DNA of 64,000 nt from Aquabacterium sp. (GCA_023266355.1 JAHFQM010000010.1:1-64000); one strand, 5' to 3'; numbered from the stretch's first letter, positions 15,381 to 24,938 are shown. A program made the numbers and translations. The notes: a model not told the origin generated them from the letters alone.

Positions 15381-17668
15381 CAACGCAGCGAGGTGCGCAG
15401 CAGTGGCCAGTCGCGGATGCGCACGCCGGTGGCGGCAAAAATGGCATTGCAAACGGCCGGTGCCACAGGGGGCAGGGCCGGTTCGCCCAGGCCGGTGCTG
15501 GGGTGCGGGCTGCGCACGAAATGCACGTCGATGCGGGCGGGTGCGTCGGGCAGGCGCAGCAGCCGGTGGTCGTGGAAATTGCTCTGCACGATGCGGCCGG
15601 CTTCGATGTCCAGACCTTGGCGCCACACAGCGCTGAGCCCATCGACCACCGCGCCTTGCACCTGCTGCTCGGCGCCGCTGAGGTTGACGATCTGCTCGCC
15701 GACGTCGACGGCGGCCACGACGCGGTCCACGCGCAGCTGGCCTTCGGCGTCCACGCTGACGTCCACGACCATGGCGGCATGCCCGCCCTGGCTGCTGTGG
15801 CTGGCGATGCCTCGGCCTCTGCGCAGGCTGGGCAGGCCGGGCACGGTGGGCAGGGGCGTGCCCCATCCGGCCGCCTGTGCCGCGGTTTGCAGCACCGTGC
15901 GTTGGCGTTGGGCGTGGGTGTGAGCCTGGGCCTGGGCGCCGGGGCCTGACAGCAAGGCCAGCCGGAAGGCGAGTGGGTCCTGGCCGGCCGCGTGGGCGAG
16001 TTCGTCCAGGAAGCTCTGGCTGACCCAGGCGAACACATTGCTGCCGGGTGAGCGCCAAGCGCCCAGGGGCACGCCGGTGGCCAGCGTGTGCTGCACCCAC
16101 AGCCCGTGGGGCACCAGGCCGGCGGGGAACTCGTCGCCGCCCAGCAGCGTGCCGGGGCCGGGCTCCAGCGGGCCTGTGCCATCGCGCTGCGCCGGGTTGG
16201 CAAAGCCCACGGCGCGCTGCTCCCAGGCGGTCAACCGGCCCTGGGCATCGACACCGCCACGCAGGCGGTGCATGCCACCGGCGCGGTAGTGGTCGTGCTG
16301 GAGGTCGTCTTCGCGGCTCCAGGTCAGCTTCACGGGGGCGTTCACCCGGCGGGCGATGGCCGCGGCCTCCAGCAGGTAGTCGGCGCCCAGGCGTCGGCCA
16401 AAGCCGCCGCCGCAACGGGTGAGGTGCAGCGTCACCTTGCGCTGGGCGATGCCCAGCAGCCGCGCCACGCGGTACACGCCGCCCGCCGGATGCTGGATGG
16501 GCGCCCAGAGTTCCATGCGCCCACCTTGCCACCAGGCCGTGGCGTTCTGGGGTTCCAGCGTGGCGTGGGGCAGGAAGGGGTGCTGGTAGGTGGCCTCGGC
16601 GCGGTGGGCGGCCTGGGCCAGGGCCTGGGCCACATCGCCATCGCGGCGCACGGTTTGGGCGGTCTGGGTGGTTTGGGCGGTGCCTGGCTTGGCCTCCCCA
16701 TCGAAGCAGACCTGGGCCTGGCGCAGGTGCTCGGCCCAGTGCTCGCGGGTGACGGCCAGGTGCGGGCCCTCGTCCCAGCTGACTTGCAAGGCGCGGCGGG
16801 CGCGTTGTGCGGCCCAGGTCGATTCGGCCACGATGGCCACGCCGGGCATGAGGCCCTGCAGGTCCTGGCCTTGCGCTTCGCCGTCGATGACGAAGGCGTC
16901 GCGCACACCGGGCTGGCGCTTGACCTCGTCGAGGTTGGCCTGGCGCACGCGGGCGCCGAAGGCGGGTGCCTTGACGTAGCAGGCGTGCAGCATGCCGGGC
17001 AGGGCGACGTCGATGCCGAAGAGGCGCTGCCCGGTCACGATGGCGGCGTTGTCCACGCCCGGCACGCGCGTGCCCAGCAGGCTGCGCGAGGCCGCGGGCT
17101 TGAGCACCACGCTGGCCGCATCGGGCAGGGGCAGCTTGTCGGCGCGGGCGGCCAGTTCGCCATAGCCCAGCTGCCGGCCCGATGGCGCGTGGTGCACCAC
17201 CCCCAGCTTGGCGTGGCAGGCCGCCACGGGCACCTGCCAGGTGTCTGCCGCGGCTTGCACGAGCAGGGTGCGGGCCATGGCGCCCAGGCGCAGGGAGGCG
17301 TCGAAGTGCTGCGGCACCGATTGGGAGCCGCCGGCGGTTTGCGGGCCGTAAGCCGCGTCGAAATCGGCCTGGACGACCTGCACGGCGCGCCAGTCGGCTT
17401 CGAGCTCTTCGGCGATCAGCATGGGCAGCGATGTTTTCACGCCCTGGCCCATCTCGGGCACTTTGGAGACCAGCGTGACGTGGCCCTGGGTGTCGATGCG
17501 CAGCAGCACATGCGGCTGCAAGCCGGGCTCGGCGCCAGGGGGCAGGGGGGCGGGCACGGGCTTGCGCACGCGCGGCAGGGAGTCACCGCGGGTGGGCAGG
17601 AAGCAGGCCAGGGCCAGGCCACTGCCCAGCAGGGCGCTGTGCTGGAGGAACTGGCGCCGCGAGCTCAT
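15380..17668 (-). CDS. iorB: Molybdenum hydroxylase large subunit, IorB type
   Basis: The 762-residue product belongs to the xanthine dehydrogenase/aldehyde oxidase molybdenum-subunit superfamily, isoquinoline 1-oxidoreductase beta type. The N-terminus has a Tat signal (SRRQFLQHSALLGSG), so the complex is probably folded in the cytoplasm and exported or membrane-attached in the periplasm. Motifs include PEMGQGVKTS, GGSQSV, the cofactor loop RCGGGFGRRLGADY, and GAWRSPGSN. It shares a start/stop overlap with the small 2Fe-2S subunit upstream. No cytochrome subunit is adjacent. The substrate is unknown; N-heterocycles or aldehydes are typical for the family. Confidence 0.88.
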   Translation of the reverse strand: MSSRRQFLQHSALLGSGLALACFLPTRGDSLPRVRKPVPAPLPPGAEPGLQPHVLLRIDTQGHVTLVSKVPEMGQGVKTSLPMLIAEELEADWRAVQVVQADFDAAYGPQTAGGSQSVPQHFDASLRLGAMARTLLVQAAADTWQVPVAACHAKLGVVHHAPSGRQLGYGELAARADKLPLPDAASVVLKPAASRSLLGTRVPGVDNAAIVTGQRLFGIDVALPGMLHACYVKAPAFGARVRQANLDEVKRQPGVRDAFVIDGEAQGQDLQGLMPGVAIVAESTWAAQRARRALQVSWDEGPHLAVTREHWAEHLRQAQVCFDGEAKPGTAQTTQTAQTVRRDGDVAQALAQAAHRAEATYQHPFLPHATLEPQNATAWWQGGRMELWAPIQHPAGGVYRVARLLGIAQRKVTLHLTRCGGGFGRRLGADYLLEAAAIARRVNAPVKLTWSREDDLQHDHYRAGGMHRLRGGVDAQGRLTAWEQRAVGFANPAQRDGTGPLEPGPGTLLGGDEFPAGLVPHGLWVQHTLATGVPLGAWRSPGSNVFAWVSQSFLDELAHAAGQDPLAFRLALLSGPGAQAQAHTHAQRQRTVLQTAAQAAGWGTPLPTVPGLPSLRRGRGIASHSSQGGHAAMVVDVSVDAEGQLRVDRVVAAVDVGEQIVNLSGAEQQVQGAVVDGLSAVWRQGLDIEAGRIVQSNFHDHRLLRLPDAPARIDVHFVRSPHPSTGLGEPALPPVAPAVCNAIFAATGVRIRDWPLLRTSLR

Positions 17669-18153
17669 GGTGGGTTGGCCGCCATCTTTGCAGCCATCTT
17701 TGCCGCCAGGTGCACCGCCGCGCGGATGCGCAGGTAGGCGCCGCAGCGGCACAGGTGGCCGCCCAGGGCGGCATCGATGTCGGCGTCGGTGGGGTGGGGC
17801 GTGTCGCGCAACAAGGCGGCGGCGGCCATGATCTGGCCGGCCTGGCAGTAGCCGCATTGCGGCACGTCCAGGCTCATCCAGGCTTGCTGGACGGGGTGTG
17901 CGGGCTGGCCCGCGACGGGGCTCAGGCCTTCGATGGTGGTGATGGCGCGCGCGCCCACCTCGCTCACGGGCAACTGGCAGGCGCGCGTCGGCTGGCCGTC
18001 CACGTGCACCGTGCAGGCGCCGCACTGGCCGATGCCGCAGCCGTACTTGGTGCCGACCAGGTCGAGGGCATCGCGCAGCACCCACAGCAGCGGGGTGTCG
18101 CCGAGGACCTCGACCTCGCGGCCTTGGCCGTTGATGAGCAAGCGGTGTCGCAT
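17665..18153 (-). CDS. iorA: 2Fe-2S small subunit, IorA type
   Basis: The 162-residue product carries two [2Fe-2S] clusters: a plant-ferredoxin type with Cys39, Cys44, Cys47 and Cys59, and an all-helical one with Cys100, Cys103, Cys135 and Cys137. This matches the electron-transfer subunit of molybdenum hydroxylases (IorA/CoxS). It overlaps the iorB start by four bases, so the pair is co-translated. The open frame continues upstream into the 21-bp repeat array to 18507, but family length and the MRHRLLINGQ start support the ATG at 18153. Confidence 0.9.
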   Translation of the reverse strand: MRHRLLINGQGREVEVLGDTPLLWVLRDALDLVGTKYGCGIGQCGACTVHVDGQPTRACQLPVSEVGARAITTIEGLSPVAGQPAHPVQQAWMSLDVPQCGYCQAGQIMAAAALLRDTPHPTDADIDAALGGHLCRCGAYLRIRAAVHLAAKMAAKMAANPP

Positions 18154-18231
18154 GCGCGCAGCATACGACGGCCGTGTGGCAGAAGGACCTGTCAGAGGGC
18201 CTGCCAGACCGCAGCGCTGCAGCGCCGAGCC

Positions 18232-18524
18232 TCGGTGACGGCGCTCCGAGTTGCATGCGCCGAGCTGCAAGCTGCACGCGTGCACCTCCGAGCTGCGTAC
18301 GCCGAGCTCTGAACTCGGCGCACGGAGATCAGAGCTCGGTGAATGCACCTGATAGGTGCGTGAGCCGAGCAAAAAGCTCGGCGCATGGAGATCCAAGCTC
18401 GGCGCACGCACCTTTTTGCTCCGCGTGCCGAGCGCCAAGCTCGGTGCATGCAGCGCTGAGCTCCACGCATGCACCTTGTTGCTGCACGCACCGAGCTCAG
18501 AGCTCAACGCTCAAAGTTCAGCCC
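18232..18524. repeat. Tandem array of ~14 degenerate 21-bp units
   Basis: From 18252 to 18524 the sequence divides into 13 consecutive units of exactly 21 bases, with a shorter related unit before them (18232-18251). Approximate consensus is TCGGCGCAYGCACCTNNNAGC. Because 21 is a multiple of three, all six frames stay largely open and give heptapeptide-like shadow ORFs (APSSELG type). Several units pair into hairpins: GCCGAGC-AAAAA-GCTCGGC at 18364-18382, and GCCGAG...CTCGGC at 18291-18309. The array starts about 80 bp upstream of iorA and runs into the stop codon and last codon of the glycosyltransferase gene, so it fills the whole 3' end of the eCIS operon. Confidence 0.85.
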
Positions 18525-21500
18525 CCGGCAACCTCGACCAGGCCGATGCCGCCCCAATCGCTGCCCATGCGCGCCTGGGCTTGCGGGTGCTGCGCCGTCA
18601 GCTCGGCCCAGACGCGGCTGACGCAGCAGCGCGAGGCGGCGTGCCAGTCCGAATCGACGATGTCGTGCAGGGCCAGCAGCCGTGCGCCGGCGGCCAGGGC
18701 GGCATCGACGTCGCGGCGGCAGGCGGCGTAGCTGTGGTCGCCGTCGATGAAAGCGGCATCGATGCGGCTGCCCGCGGGCAGGGCGTCCGCGCGGGGCAGG
18801 TGCAGCACCTCGATGGCGCGACCGCGCCGGGCCGCTGCGCGTTGCACGTGGGCGGCCACGCCGTCGTGGGCGGGCGCCACCACCAGCAGGCGCTGGGCGC
18901 CGCTGTCGAACAGCCGGTCCAGCCACCAGGCGAACTCTTCGGGGCGCTGTTCCAGCCGGGGCGAGGCCTCGCCGTCGAAGGGGGCCGGGTGCAGCAGGTC
19001 GGGGGGCGGGGGCAGCGGCCGTTGGGCGCGCTGCCACTGCGCGAAGACCGGGTTGCCGCGCTGCTGCCAGAAGCGCTCGTGGTAGGGCAGGTCGCGCAGG
19101 CGTTCGCTCAGGCCGTCGAGCAGCAGGCAGCTGGTTTCTTGCGAAGCGAACAGCATGCCGGGCCAGGCTTCGACGCCGCCGTAAAAGCGCGGCACGTCTT
19201 GCCAGGCGCGGTGGAAAACGGCGTCGTGGCGGAACCAGAAGAAGGTGCCGCTGTAGTGCCAGTCGCCCACATGGCCGTGGTTGGCGTAGCGGCCCATGCG
19301 GCGCAGCAGGCCGGTCATGGCGTGGTGCTCCAGGTGGGCGCGCACCTCGGGCCAGCGGTCGAGCGCGACGGCGTACTGCACCTCGGCCCAGCGGCGCACG
19401 GCGGGTGGCCAGTGGGGCTCGTACTTCACGCCTTTGGCATGGGCGTAGAAGCTGAGGTCGCCCGGGTGCTCGCGCGCCATCTCGGCCAGCATCAGCGGGA
19501 AGGTGTCGGACTCGCCCTGCGCGTTGTTGGGGCGTTCGATGAAGCTGACGCCGTGGCCGGCGAAGGCCGCGCGCACCACGGCGATGTCTTCGGTGCGCTC
19601 GTCGCTGACGATGGCGACGATGCGCCGCCCGTTGAACAGGTCGATGCGCCGCAGCAGCTGTTCGACGTTCCAGCGCCAGGTGCTGCCGCGCACCGGCCAC
19701 AGGTGGTAGAGCAGGTGGCGCTTGGGTGCGGCCACCAGGGGCTGCAGGTTCAGCGCGACGCGGGTGCGGGCGGACAAATCTGGCAGAGCGGGCTGGGCGG
19801 CCTGGGGGCGGCGAAGGGCTGGGCGCATGGGGGCGGCTGGGAGGACGGGGTGTGGCGCGTGTGATGCGTGTGATCCGGCCGGCGCTGCGCTGGCCGGGGT
19901 CGCCGCGGTGGGCGCCTGCCCCAGCGTCACGTTCAGCGCCACCTGCAGGCGGTCCTGGTAGCGGTGCTGGGACAGCCGGGCGCGGCAAGCGGCCAGCACG
20001 CGGTCGTGTTCCGTGCGGTCGGTCAGCAGGCGCTGCACCGTGCTCACCAGGGCGGCATCGCCATCGAACACGGGCAGTTCGGGGAAGTGCTGCAGCAGCT
20101 CGCTGCGCGGCTCGGACACCACCAGCGCGCCACAGGCCAGGGCCTCGACCACGCGGGGGTTGAGCGATTGCCCGACCAGGCCTTGCGCGTTGAAGTGGTG
20201 CTGGTCGCGGAAAACGTTGATGACGATGTCGGTTTGCTGGTAGAGCGCCGCGGTCTGCGCATGCGGCACGTGTTTGGCCAGGCAGAGGCGCAGCAGCACC
20301 GGCGAGCGCCAGGGGCCACCCACCACGTAACTCAGCAGGCCGGCATCGGCCAGGCGCAGCAGCATGCGCTCGCGCGTGGGGTTGCTGCCGCCGATGAAGC
20401 CGACGCGGTGGCGACGGGGCCCAAGCACGTCGTGGCAGTGCACCGGGTCGAAGGCCATGGGCAGGGCGTGGGCGGTGGGGGCGGCCTCGTGGGTGCCTTG
20501 GTGGTCCTGGTGGCGTGGGTGTTGCTGATGGCGCTGTAGCGTGACCGGGTCGTTGACGAAGACGGTGTCGAAGTGGTGTGACCAGCTGGCCGTGTCGTCC
20601 ACCTCGTAGGGCTCATCGACCAGCCAGACGGCGCTGTGCCAGGGGGTGTTTTGAGCCCTGCCGAAGCGATCACCCCAGCGCTGCACGAAGCGCCGCCCGT
20701 GCACCACCAGGAGCAGGTCGGGCTGGAAGGCCGCGATTTTCTCGGGCAGGCGAGGGTCGTCCCAATCGGCGTCGGCATGGGCCAGCCCCAAGGCTTGCGC
20801 GGCGTGTCGCAGGCCATCGGCGAAGACCTCGCCACAGGTCAGGAAGCGGTAGTTGACGACGAAGACGCGGCGTGGGCGGAGTGCGGTGGCCAGGGCCATG
20901 TCCGGTGCGTGGCTCGGTGCCGCGTTCGATGCAGCGGCAAGCATGGCGTGGCCGGCCGATGCACCAGCGAAGTCGCTCAGGCCGAGGCGCGGCAGGCTGT
21001 GCAGCCGGCTCACCGGGCTGAGGTTGACGAGCTCAACGCCCCGTGCCTTCAGCGCTTGCGCCAGCGCGCCGTACTCCTGGTCGATGCGGGCCAGGCGGGC
21101 GCTCAAGGGGTGCCTGCCGCTGCGCGCGAAGAAGTGGTCCTCGGTGAAGTCCACCCCGATCAGGCCGATGCGCCGGGCGCCCATCAGCACGGCCAGGCAC
21201 ACCGCCACGTAGGGCGAGTTCTGCGTGTGCGGCAGGCTGCCATCGGCGCCGACCTCGGTGCCGCCGTTGGCGCCCAGCGTGATCCGCACCAGCGGCGGGT
21301 TCACCGGGCCCAGCACCTGGGGCGCCAGTTGCGTGAACAGGGCCCGGGCCTGTGAGTTGCGCACGTGCGTGAAACGGTCGCCGCGGAACTGGCGCGGCGG
21401 GTTGAGCACGACGAGGTAGTCGGGCGTGAACAGGCGGCCCACGTCGTTGACGCCGATGGTGACCCAGCCATGCCGCGCCGCTTGCTCGGCCACGTCCGCC

Positions 21501-21661
21501 GTGAGCGAGGTGCCGCAGCCGCAGACGATGACGGTGGCTTCCGGGTGGCGCGCTGCAAAGTCCCTGAGCGATCCGGCATTGCCACCAGCCTGCGCCTGTG
21601 ACGCCAGGTCTGGCGCTGGCACCCTGGCATGCGCGAGCGATCGGGGTGGTGCAATGTTCAT
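18518..21661 (-). CDS. Multidomain glycosyltransferase/methyltransferase coupled to the eCIS operon
   Basis: The product has 1047 residues. By eye the domains are: about 20-250, a DUF115/MptE-like Rossmann domain (VIVCGCGTSLTADVAEQ, IGVNDVGRLFTPDY, IGLIGVDFTEDHF); about 285-590, a CgeB/GT-B-like glycosyltransferase (RVFVVNYRFLTCGEV, VGFIGGSNPTRERM, NPRVVEALACGALVVSE); about 655-880, a segment with the FYAHAKGVKYE motif seen in sugar-transferase-like proteins; about 920-1045, a class I methyltransferase-like domain (IDAAFIDGDHSY). It probably modifies a protein or glycan in the cytoplasm. Its ATG overlaps the stop of the DUF4157 gene (ATGA), so it belongs to the eCIS operon and may decorate the particle. 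Sugar and target are unknown. Confidence 0.7.
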   Translation of the reverse strand: MNIAPPRSLAHARVPAPDLASQAQAGGNAGSLRDFAARHPEATVIVCGCGTSLTADVAEQAARHGWVTIGVNDVGRLFTPDYLVVLNPPRQFRGDRFTHVRNSQARALFTQLAPQVLGPVNPPLVRITLGANGGTEVGADGSLPHTQNSPYVAVCLAVLMGARRIGLIGVDFTEDHFFARSGRHPLSARLARIDQEYGALAQALKARGVELVNLSPVSRLHSLPRLGLSDFAGASAGHAMLAAASNAAPSHAPDMALATALRPRRVFVVNYRFLTCGEVFADGLRHAAQALGLAHADADWDDPRLPEKIAAFQPDLLLVVHGRRFVQRWGDRFGRAQNTPWHSAVWLVDEPYEVDDTASWSHHFDTVFVNDPVTLQRHQQHPRHQDHQGTHEAAPTAHALPMAFDPVHCHDVLGPRRHRVGFIGGSNPTRERMLLRLADAGLLSYVVGGPWRSPVLLRLCLAKHVPHAQTAALYQQTDIVINVFRDQHHFNAQGLVGQSLNPRVVEALACGALVVSEPRSELLQHFPELPVFDGDAALVSTVQRLLTDRTEHDRVLAACRARLSQHRYQDRLQVALNVTLGQAPTAATPASAAPAGSHASHAPHPVLPAAPMRPALRRPQAAQPALPDLSARTRVALNLQPLVAAPKRHLLYHLWPVRGSTWRWNVEQLLRRIDLFNGRRIVAIVSDERTEDIAVVRAAFAGHGVSFIERPNNAQGESDTFPLMLAEMAREHPGDLSFYAHAKGVKYEPHWPPAVRRWAEVQYAVALDRWPEVRAHLEHHAMTGLLRRMGRYANHGHVGDWHYSGTFFWFRHDAVFHRAWQDVPRFYGGVEAWPGMLFASQETSCLLLDGLSERLRDLPYHERFWQQRGNPVFAQWQRAQRPLPPPPDLLHPAPFDGEASPRLEQRPEEFAWWLDRLFDSGAQRLLVVAPAHDGVAAHVQRAAARRGRAIEVLHLPRADALPAGSRIDAAFIDGDHSYAACRRDVDAALAAGARLLALHDIVDSDWHAASRCCVSRVWAELTAQHPQAQARMGSDWGGIGLVEVAGG

Positions 21662-24600
21662 GTCGATCGCTTCGGGATGTCACCTTCCCCGCTGTTGATG
21701 GGGTGGTCGTTCGTGCTGCCGTGGTCGCTCGATGAACTGGGCACGGAGGTGGTGATTTTCTTGATGATGAAGTAGCGGTCCGGGAAAGTGGACACGGCAT
21801 TGGTGCGGATGGTGTTGCCCTCCCGAACCCGCACACGCTGGTTGTGCGACGCGTTGATGGCGCTGTTCTTGTGGGTGGCCAGCGGCCACAGGTTCGCGGT
21901 GTCGTCGTTGCCGCGCCAGGTCAGGTCCCGGACGTGGTCGATGGCGTAGTCGTTCTGCCCCGTGAAGCTGATGTGCTGCGGGTCGCTCGGGCTGAGCGCG
22001 CGGAGTTTTTCGATGTGGTTGCGCACCTGCGCCTTCACGCTCTCGCTGCCGCGCGGTTGGCGCCGGATCTTGTCGCCCACGGCCATGAAGTTGGCATCGG
22101 CCACCTGCAGCTGGCGCTCTTCGGTGCGGTCGATGGCGGGCAGACGGATGCCCTGGCGCGGTGTCCGGTCGGAGCCACTGCGCAGCTTCAGCGTGGGGTA
22201 CAGGCTGTCGCGCGACTTGAACCATTTGATGGGGATCGGGTCTTGCGCCGAGCCTGTGGGCCATTCGTTGGCGGCGCCTTCCGGGATGACCAGGATGTTG
22301 GTGCCGTCTTCAAAGGTGGGGTTGATCACGCCCCGCACGGCCCAGGTGTTGCCTCTGGCCACAACGTCCAGTTGCGTCAGCCCATGGCGCACCCGGATCG
22401 CCGCCAGCAGTGGGCGCAACACCAGTGCACCCACGCGCTGGCCACCGAAGCGCTGCAGGGCTTGCTTGCCCTCGGCCACGGCCAGGCGCACGCGTTCGGC
22501 CGGTGGCCGGCTGGGGTCGCCACCCAGCACGCGGCTGGCCAGGTTGCCGGCCTGCTGCCGGATCCATGCCACCGCGCGGTCCAGCATGCGGTCCACCGAT
22601 GCCTGCAGGTTGCGGATGGTGGTCTGCACCTGCGCGCCGACATCGCCCAGGCCGATGAAGCGCGCCAGGAAGTCGAGGATGACGGGGATGGTGCGCGCCA
22701 TCGTGCGCTCGACGAAGTTGGCCGCCGCGCTGACCGCGCCCGAGGCGATGGCCGCGATCGAGTCCACGATGGACTCCACCAGGTCCAGGATCTGGTTGAT
22801 TTTCTGGATGAAGAACTGGACGGTGGTGTAAGTCTTGATGATGGCCTGGACGATGGCCCCCACCGGGCTGAGCAGCGACAACAACTGCTGGATGCCCGCC
22901 TGCACCAGACGCTGTTGGATGAAGCTGCGGATGGCGCCCAGGGCCGATTCGCGCAGGTTGCCGAAGAACTCGCTGACGCGCTCGCGCAAGGTGGCCACCA
23001 GGCCGCGGTCGCGGACATCGCGGATGAACTGCAGCCCGCGCTCCATCGTGGCCATCGCTGGCTCGCCGATGAGTGTGACCAGCTTGCTGCGCACGCGCTG
23101 CCAGCTCAGGCCCAGGATCTGCAGCACGAAACCGACGATGCCCTGCAGGTCCCAGCGCTCGGGCACCTGCACGCCGGCCGCCGCCACCGGCCCGGTCAAC
23201 CAGCGGATGACGCCATCGCGCAGGTGGGTGAGGATGTTGGTCATGAACTGGCGGATGCCCTGGCCGATGGCGCCCATCAGGTTGCGCAGGAAGCCCACCG
23301 GGTTCTGGATGATGGTGACGAAGGTGGCGCGTGCGCGCATCAGGATGGCCAGGATGCGCCGCCCGCCCGCGCCCATGGCCGCTTCGTAGATCAGCTCCAG
23401 CAGCTTCATCAGCGCCGCACCGGCGAAGCCCACCAGGTCGCTCATCAGCGGGCGGAACATGCCGACGATGCGCGTGATCGTGTCGATGGGGTGCATCACG
23501 TCGGACAACTGAAGCGAGGCCCAGGCCGCGCTGAAGGTGCCCGTGACGCGGTCCCAGGTCAGGTTGCGCGCGCTGGTTTCTTGCTGGAACCAGGCGTAGG
23601 CGCGGTCGAGCGCGCCGGACTGCACGAGCTGGTCCACCTTCTCGGTGCCACCGGGGATGAACTCGGCGAAGGCCCGCACCACCGTCATCGCCGTGCGCGG
23701 CACCGGGGCATTGGTGAAGGGGTCGCGGCCGAGCAGCACCGTCACCAGGCCGTAGCCGGGGATCTGTCGGCAGAAGTCCGACAGCGGCGCCATGAAGGTC
23801 TCTTTCAGCCAGGTGATGGCCTGGGTGATGAGCCCGCCGACGAAGCCGGTGATGCGCGAGATGATGGGCGTGAAGATGGCCTGGGCGCGCCGCCAGACGT
23901 CGCCGGGGCTGAAGATGTCGGTCCAGCTCAGCGAGTCGGTGAAGCGCGTGAAGGCGTCGCGCACGGTCTGGAAGTTCAGGCCCAGCGCGGCGGTCTGGCC
24001 ATCGACCCAGGTGGCGATGCGCGCCACGATGCCCTGGCGCTGCAGCACCTGGAACAGCAATTCGCCGCCGGGGATGAGGCCGATGAAGGCGCGCAGCACG
24101 TTGACGGTGTTGCGCTCGACCGCGCGCATGTTGATGGGGTTGCGCCCGATGACCAGCGTCAGCAGGGTGTAGCCCGGCACGTTAGCGGCGAGGTCGGCCA
24201 GGCCGTCGAGGATGTCGGACAGGCCCAGGCGCTGGACCAGGCCCGAGGGCTGCGCTGTGATCGATTCGGCGATGCTGCCTGCCTGGACGTCGCGCTGGAT
24301 GTCACCTTGAACGGCGCGCTGCGCAGATCCTCCCGTCTGGCGCGAGGCGGCACCTTGCTGGACGGTGTGCGTGAGTTCGTGCGCGATCAGCTCGCGGCCC
24401 TCGGTCGTCTCGGGCTGGTACTGGCCGGCGCCGAAGAAGATGTCGCCCCCGGTGGTGAAGGCGCGCGCGCTCAGGCCGCGGGCGAGTTGCTGGGCGCGGG
24501 CGTCGGTGTGGATGCGCACCTGGGAGAAATCGGCGCCGAAGCGGGGCTCCATGAAGCGGCGCAGTGGCACCGACAGGCCCTGGCCGCCACCGCGGCTGGC

Positions 24601-24936
24601 CTGGATGCGCGCGGCCGTGGCGGGCCCGACGTTGCCGCCCCCACCGGCCCCCGACCCTTCGCGGCCCGTGGGGCTGCGCGCCACGATGCGGTGGGCCGTG
24701 GCAGGGCTGCTGGTCAACGACGCCGCCGGGGCGGGCATCTGCACCACGCGGCGCGCCACGTCGCTGGCTTCGCGCTCGGCCGCATCGGTCGGCGAGGACA
24801 CGCGCATGGCCGCGCGTTGGACGGTGGTGCGCTGGCCGCTGTCGTGGCCGCTGCGGAAAGCAGGCGTGGACCCAGGCGCAACTTCGGCCTGGCGCATCAC
24901 CGGTGCGGCGCGCAGGGGGGACAGCACGGCGGCCAT
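21658..24936 (-). CDS. eCIS core DUF4157 protein with HNH-like C-terminus (candidate effector)
   Basis: The product has 1092 residues from ATG 24936 (GAGGTG ribosome binding site; an alternative start at 24966 overlaps the ATPase gene). Residues about 121-195 are a DUF4157 eCIS-core domain with the metalloprotease-like HELTH motif at 186-190 and the typical RIHTDARAQQLARGLSARAF segment. The long middle (about 225-830) is helical and repetitive, with amphipathic and membrane-like stretches and duplicated motifs (PGYTLLTLVIGRNP / PGYGLVTVLLGRDP). The end (about 995-1040) reads as an HNH-type nuclease: IDHVRDLTWRGNDDTANLWP followed by Asn and His residues. Such proteins are known or suspected cargo of eCIS particles; here the sequence suggests a DNA- or RNA-cleaving toxin. 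Confidence 0.85.
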   Translation of the reverse strand: MAAVLSPLRAAPVMRQAEVAPGSTPAFRSGHDSGQRTTVQRAAMRVSSPTDAAEREASDVARRVVQMPAPAASLTSSPATAHRIVARSPTGREGSGAGGGGNVGPATAARIQASRGGGQGLSVPLRRFMEPRFGADFSQVRIHTDARAQQLARGLSARAFTTGGDIFFGAGQYQPETTEGRELIAHELTHTVQQGAASRQTGGSAQRAVQGDIQRDVQAGSIAESITAQPSGLVQRLGLSDILDGLADLAANVPGYTLLTLVIGRNPINMRAVERNTVNVLRAFIGLIPGGELLFQVLQRQGIVARIATWVDGQTAALGLNFQTVRDAFTRFTDSLSWTDIFSPGDVWRRAQAIFTPIISRITGFVGGLITQAITWLKETFMAPLSDFCRQIPGYGLVTVLLGRDPFTNAPVPRTAMTVVRAFAEFIPGGTEKVDQLVQSGALDRAYAWFQQETSARNLTWDRVTGTFSAAWASLQLSDVMHPIDTITRIVGMFRPLMSDLVGFAGAALMKLLELIYEAAMGAGGRRILAILMRARATFVTIIQNPVGFLRNLMGAIGQGIRQFMTNILTHLRDGVIRWLTGPVAAAGVQVPERWDLQGIVGFVLQILGLSWQRVRSKLVTLIGEPAMATMERGLQFIRDVRDRGLVATLRERVSEFFGNLRESALGAIRSFIQQRLVQAGIQQLLSLLSPVGAIVQAIIKTYTTVQFFIQKINQILDLVESIVDSIAAIASGAVSAAANFVERTMARTIPVILDFLARFIGLGDVGAQVQTTIRNLQASVDRMLDRAVAWIRQQAGNLASRVLGGDPSRPPAERVRLAVAEGKQALQRFGGQRVGALVLRPLLAAIRVRHGLTQLDVVARGNTWAVRGVINPTFEDGTNILVIPEGAANEWPTGSAQDPIPIKWFKSRDSLYPTLKLRSGSDRTPRQGIRLPAIDRTEERQLQVADANFMAVGDKIRRQPRGSESVKAQVRNHIEKLRALSPSDPQHISFTGQNDYAIDHVRDLTWRGNDDTANLWPLATHKNSAINASHNQRVRVREGNTIRTNAVSTFPDRYFIIKKITTSVPSSSSDHGSTNDHPINSGEGDIPKRST

Positions 24937-24938
24937 GC

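Noticed and set aside
18174..18507. Heptapeptide-repeat ORFs in several frames (APSSELG-like, SAHGDPSSAHAP-like)
   Set aside because: They arise from the 21-bp tandem repeat, which stays open in most frames. They have no start signals of their own and no recognisable protein.
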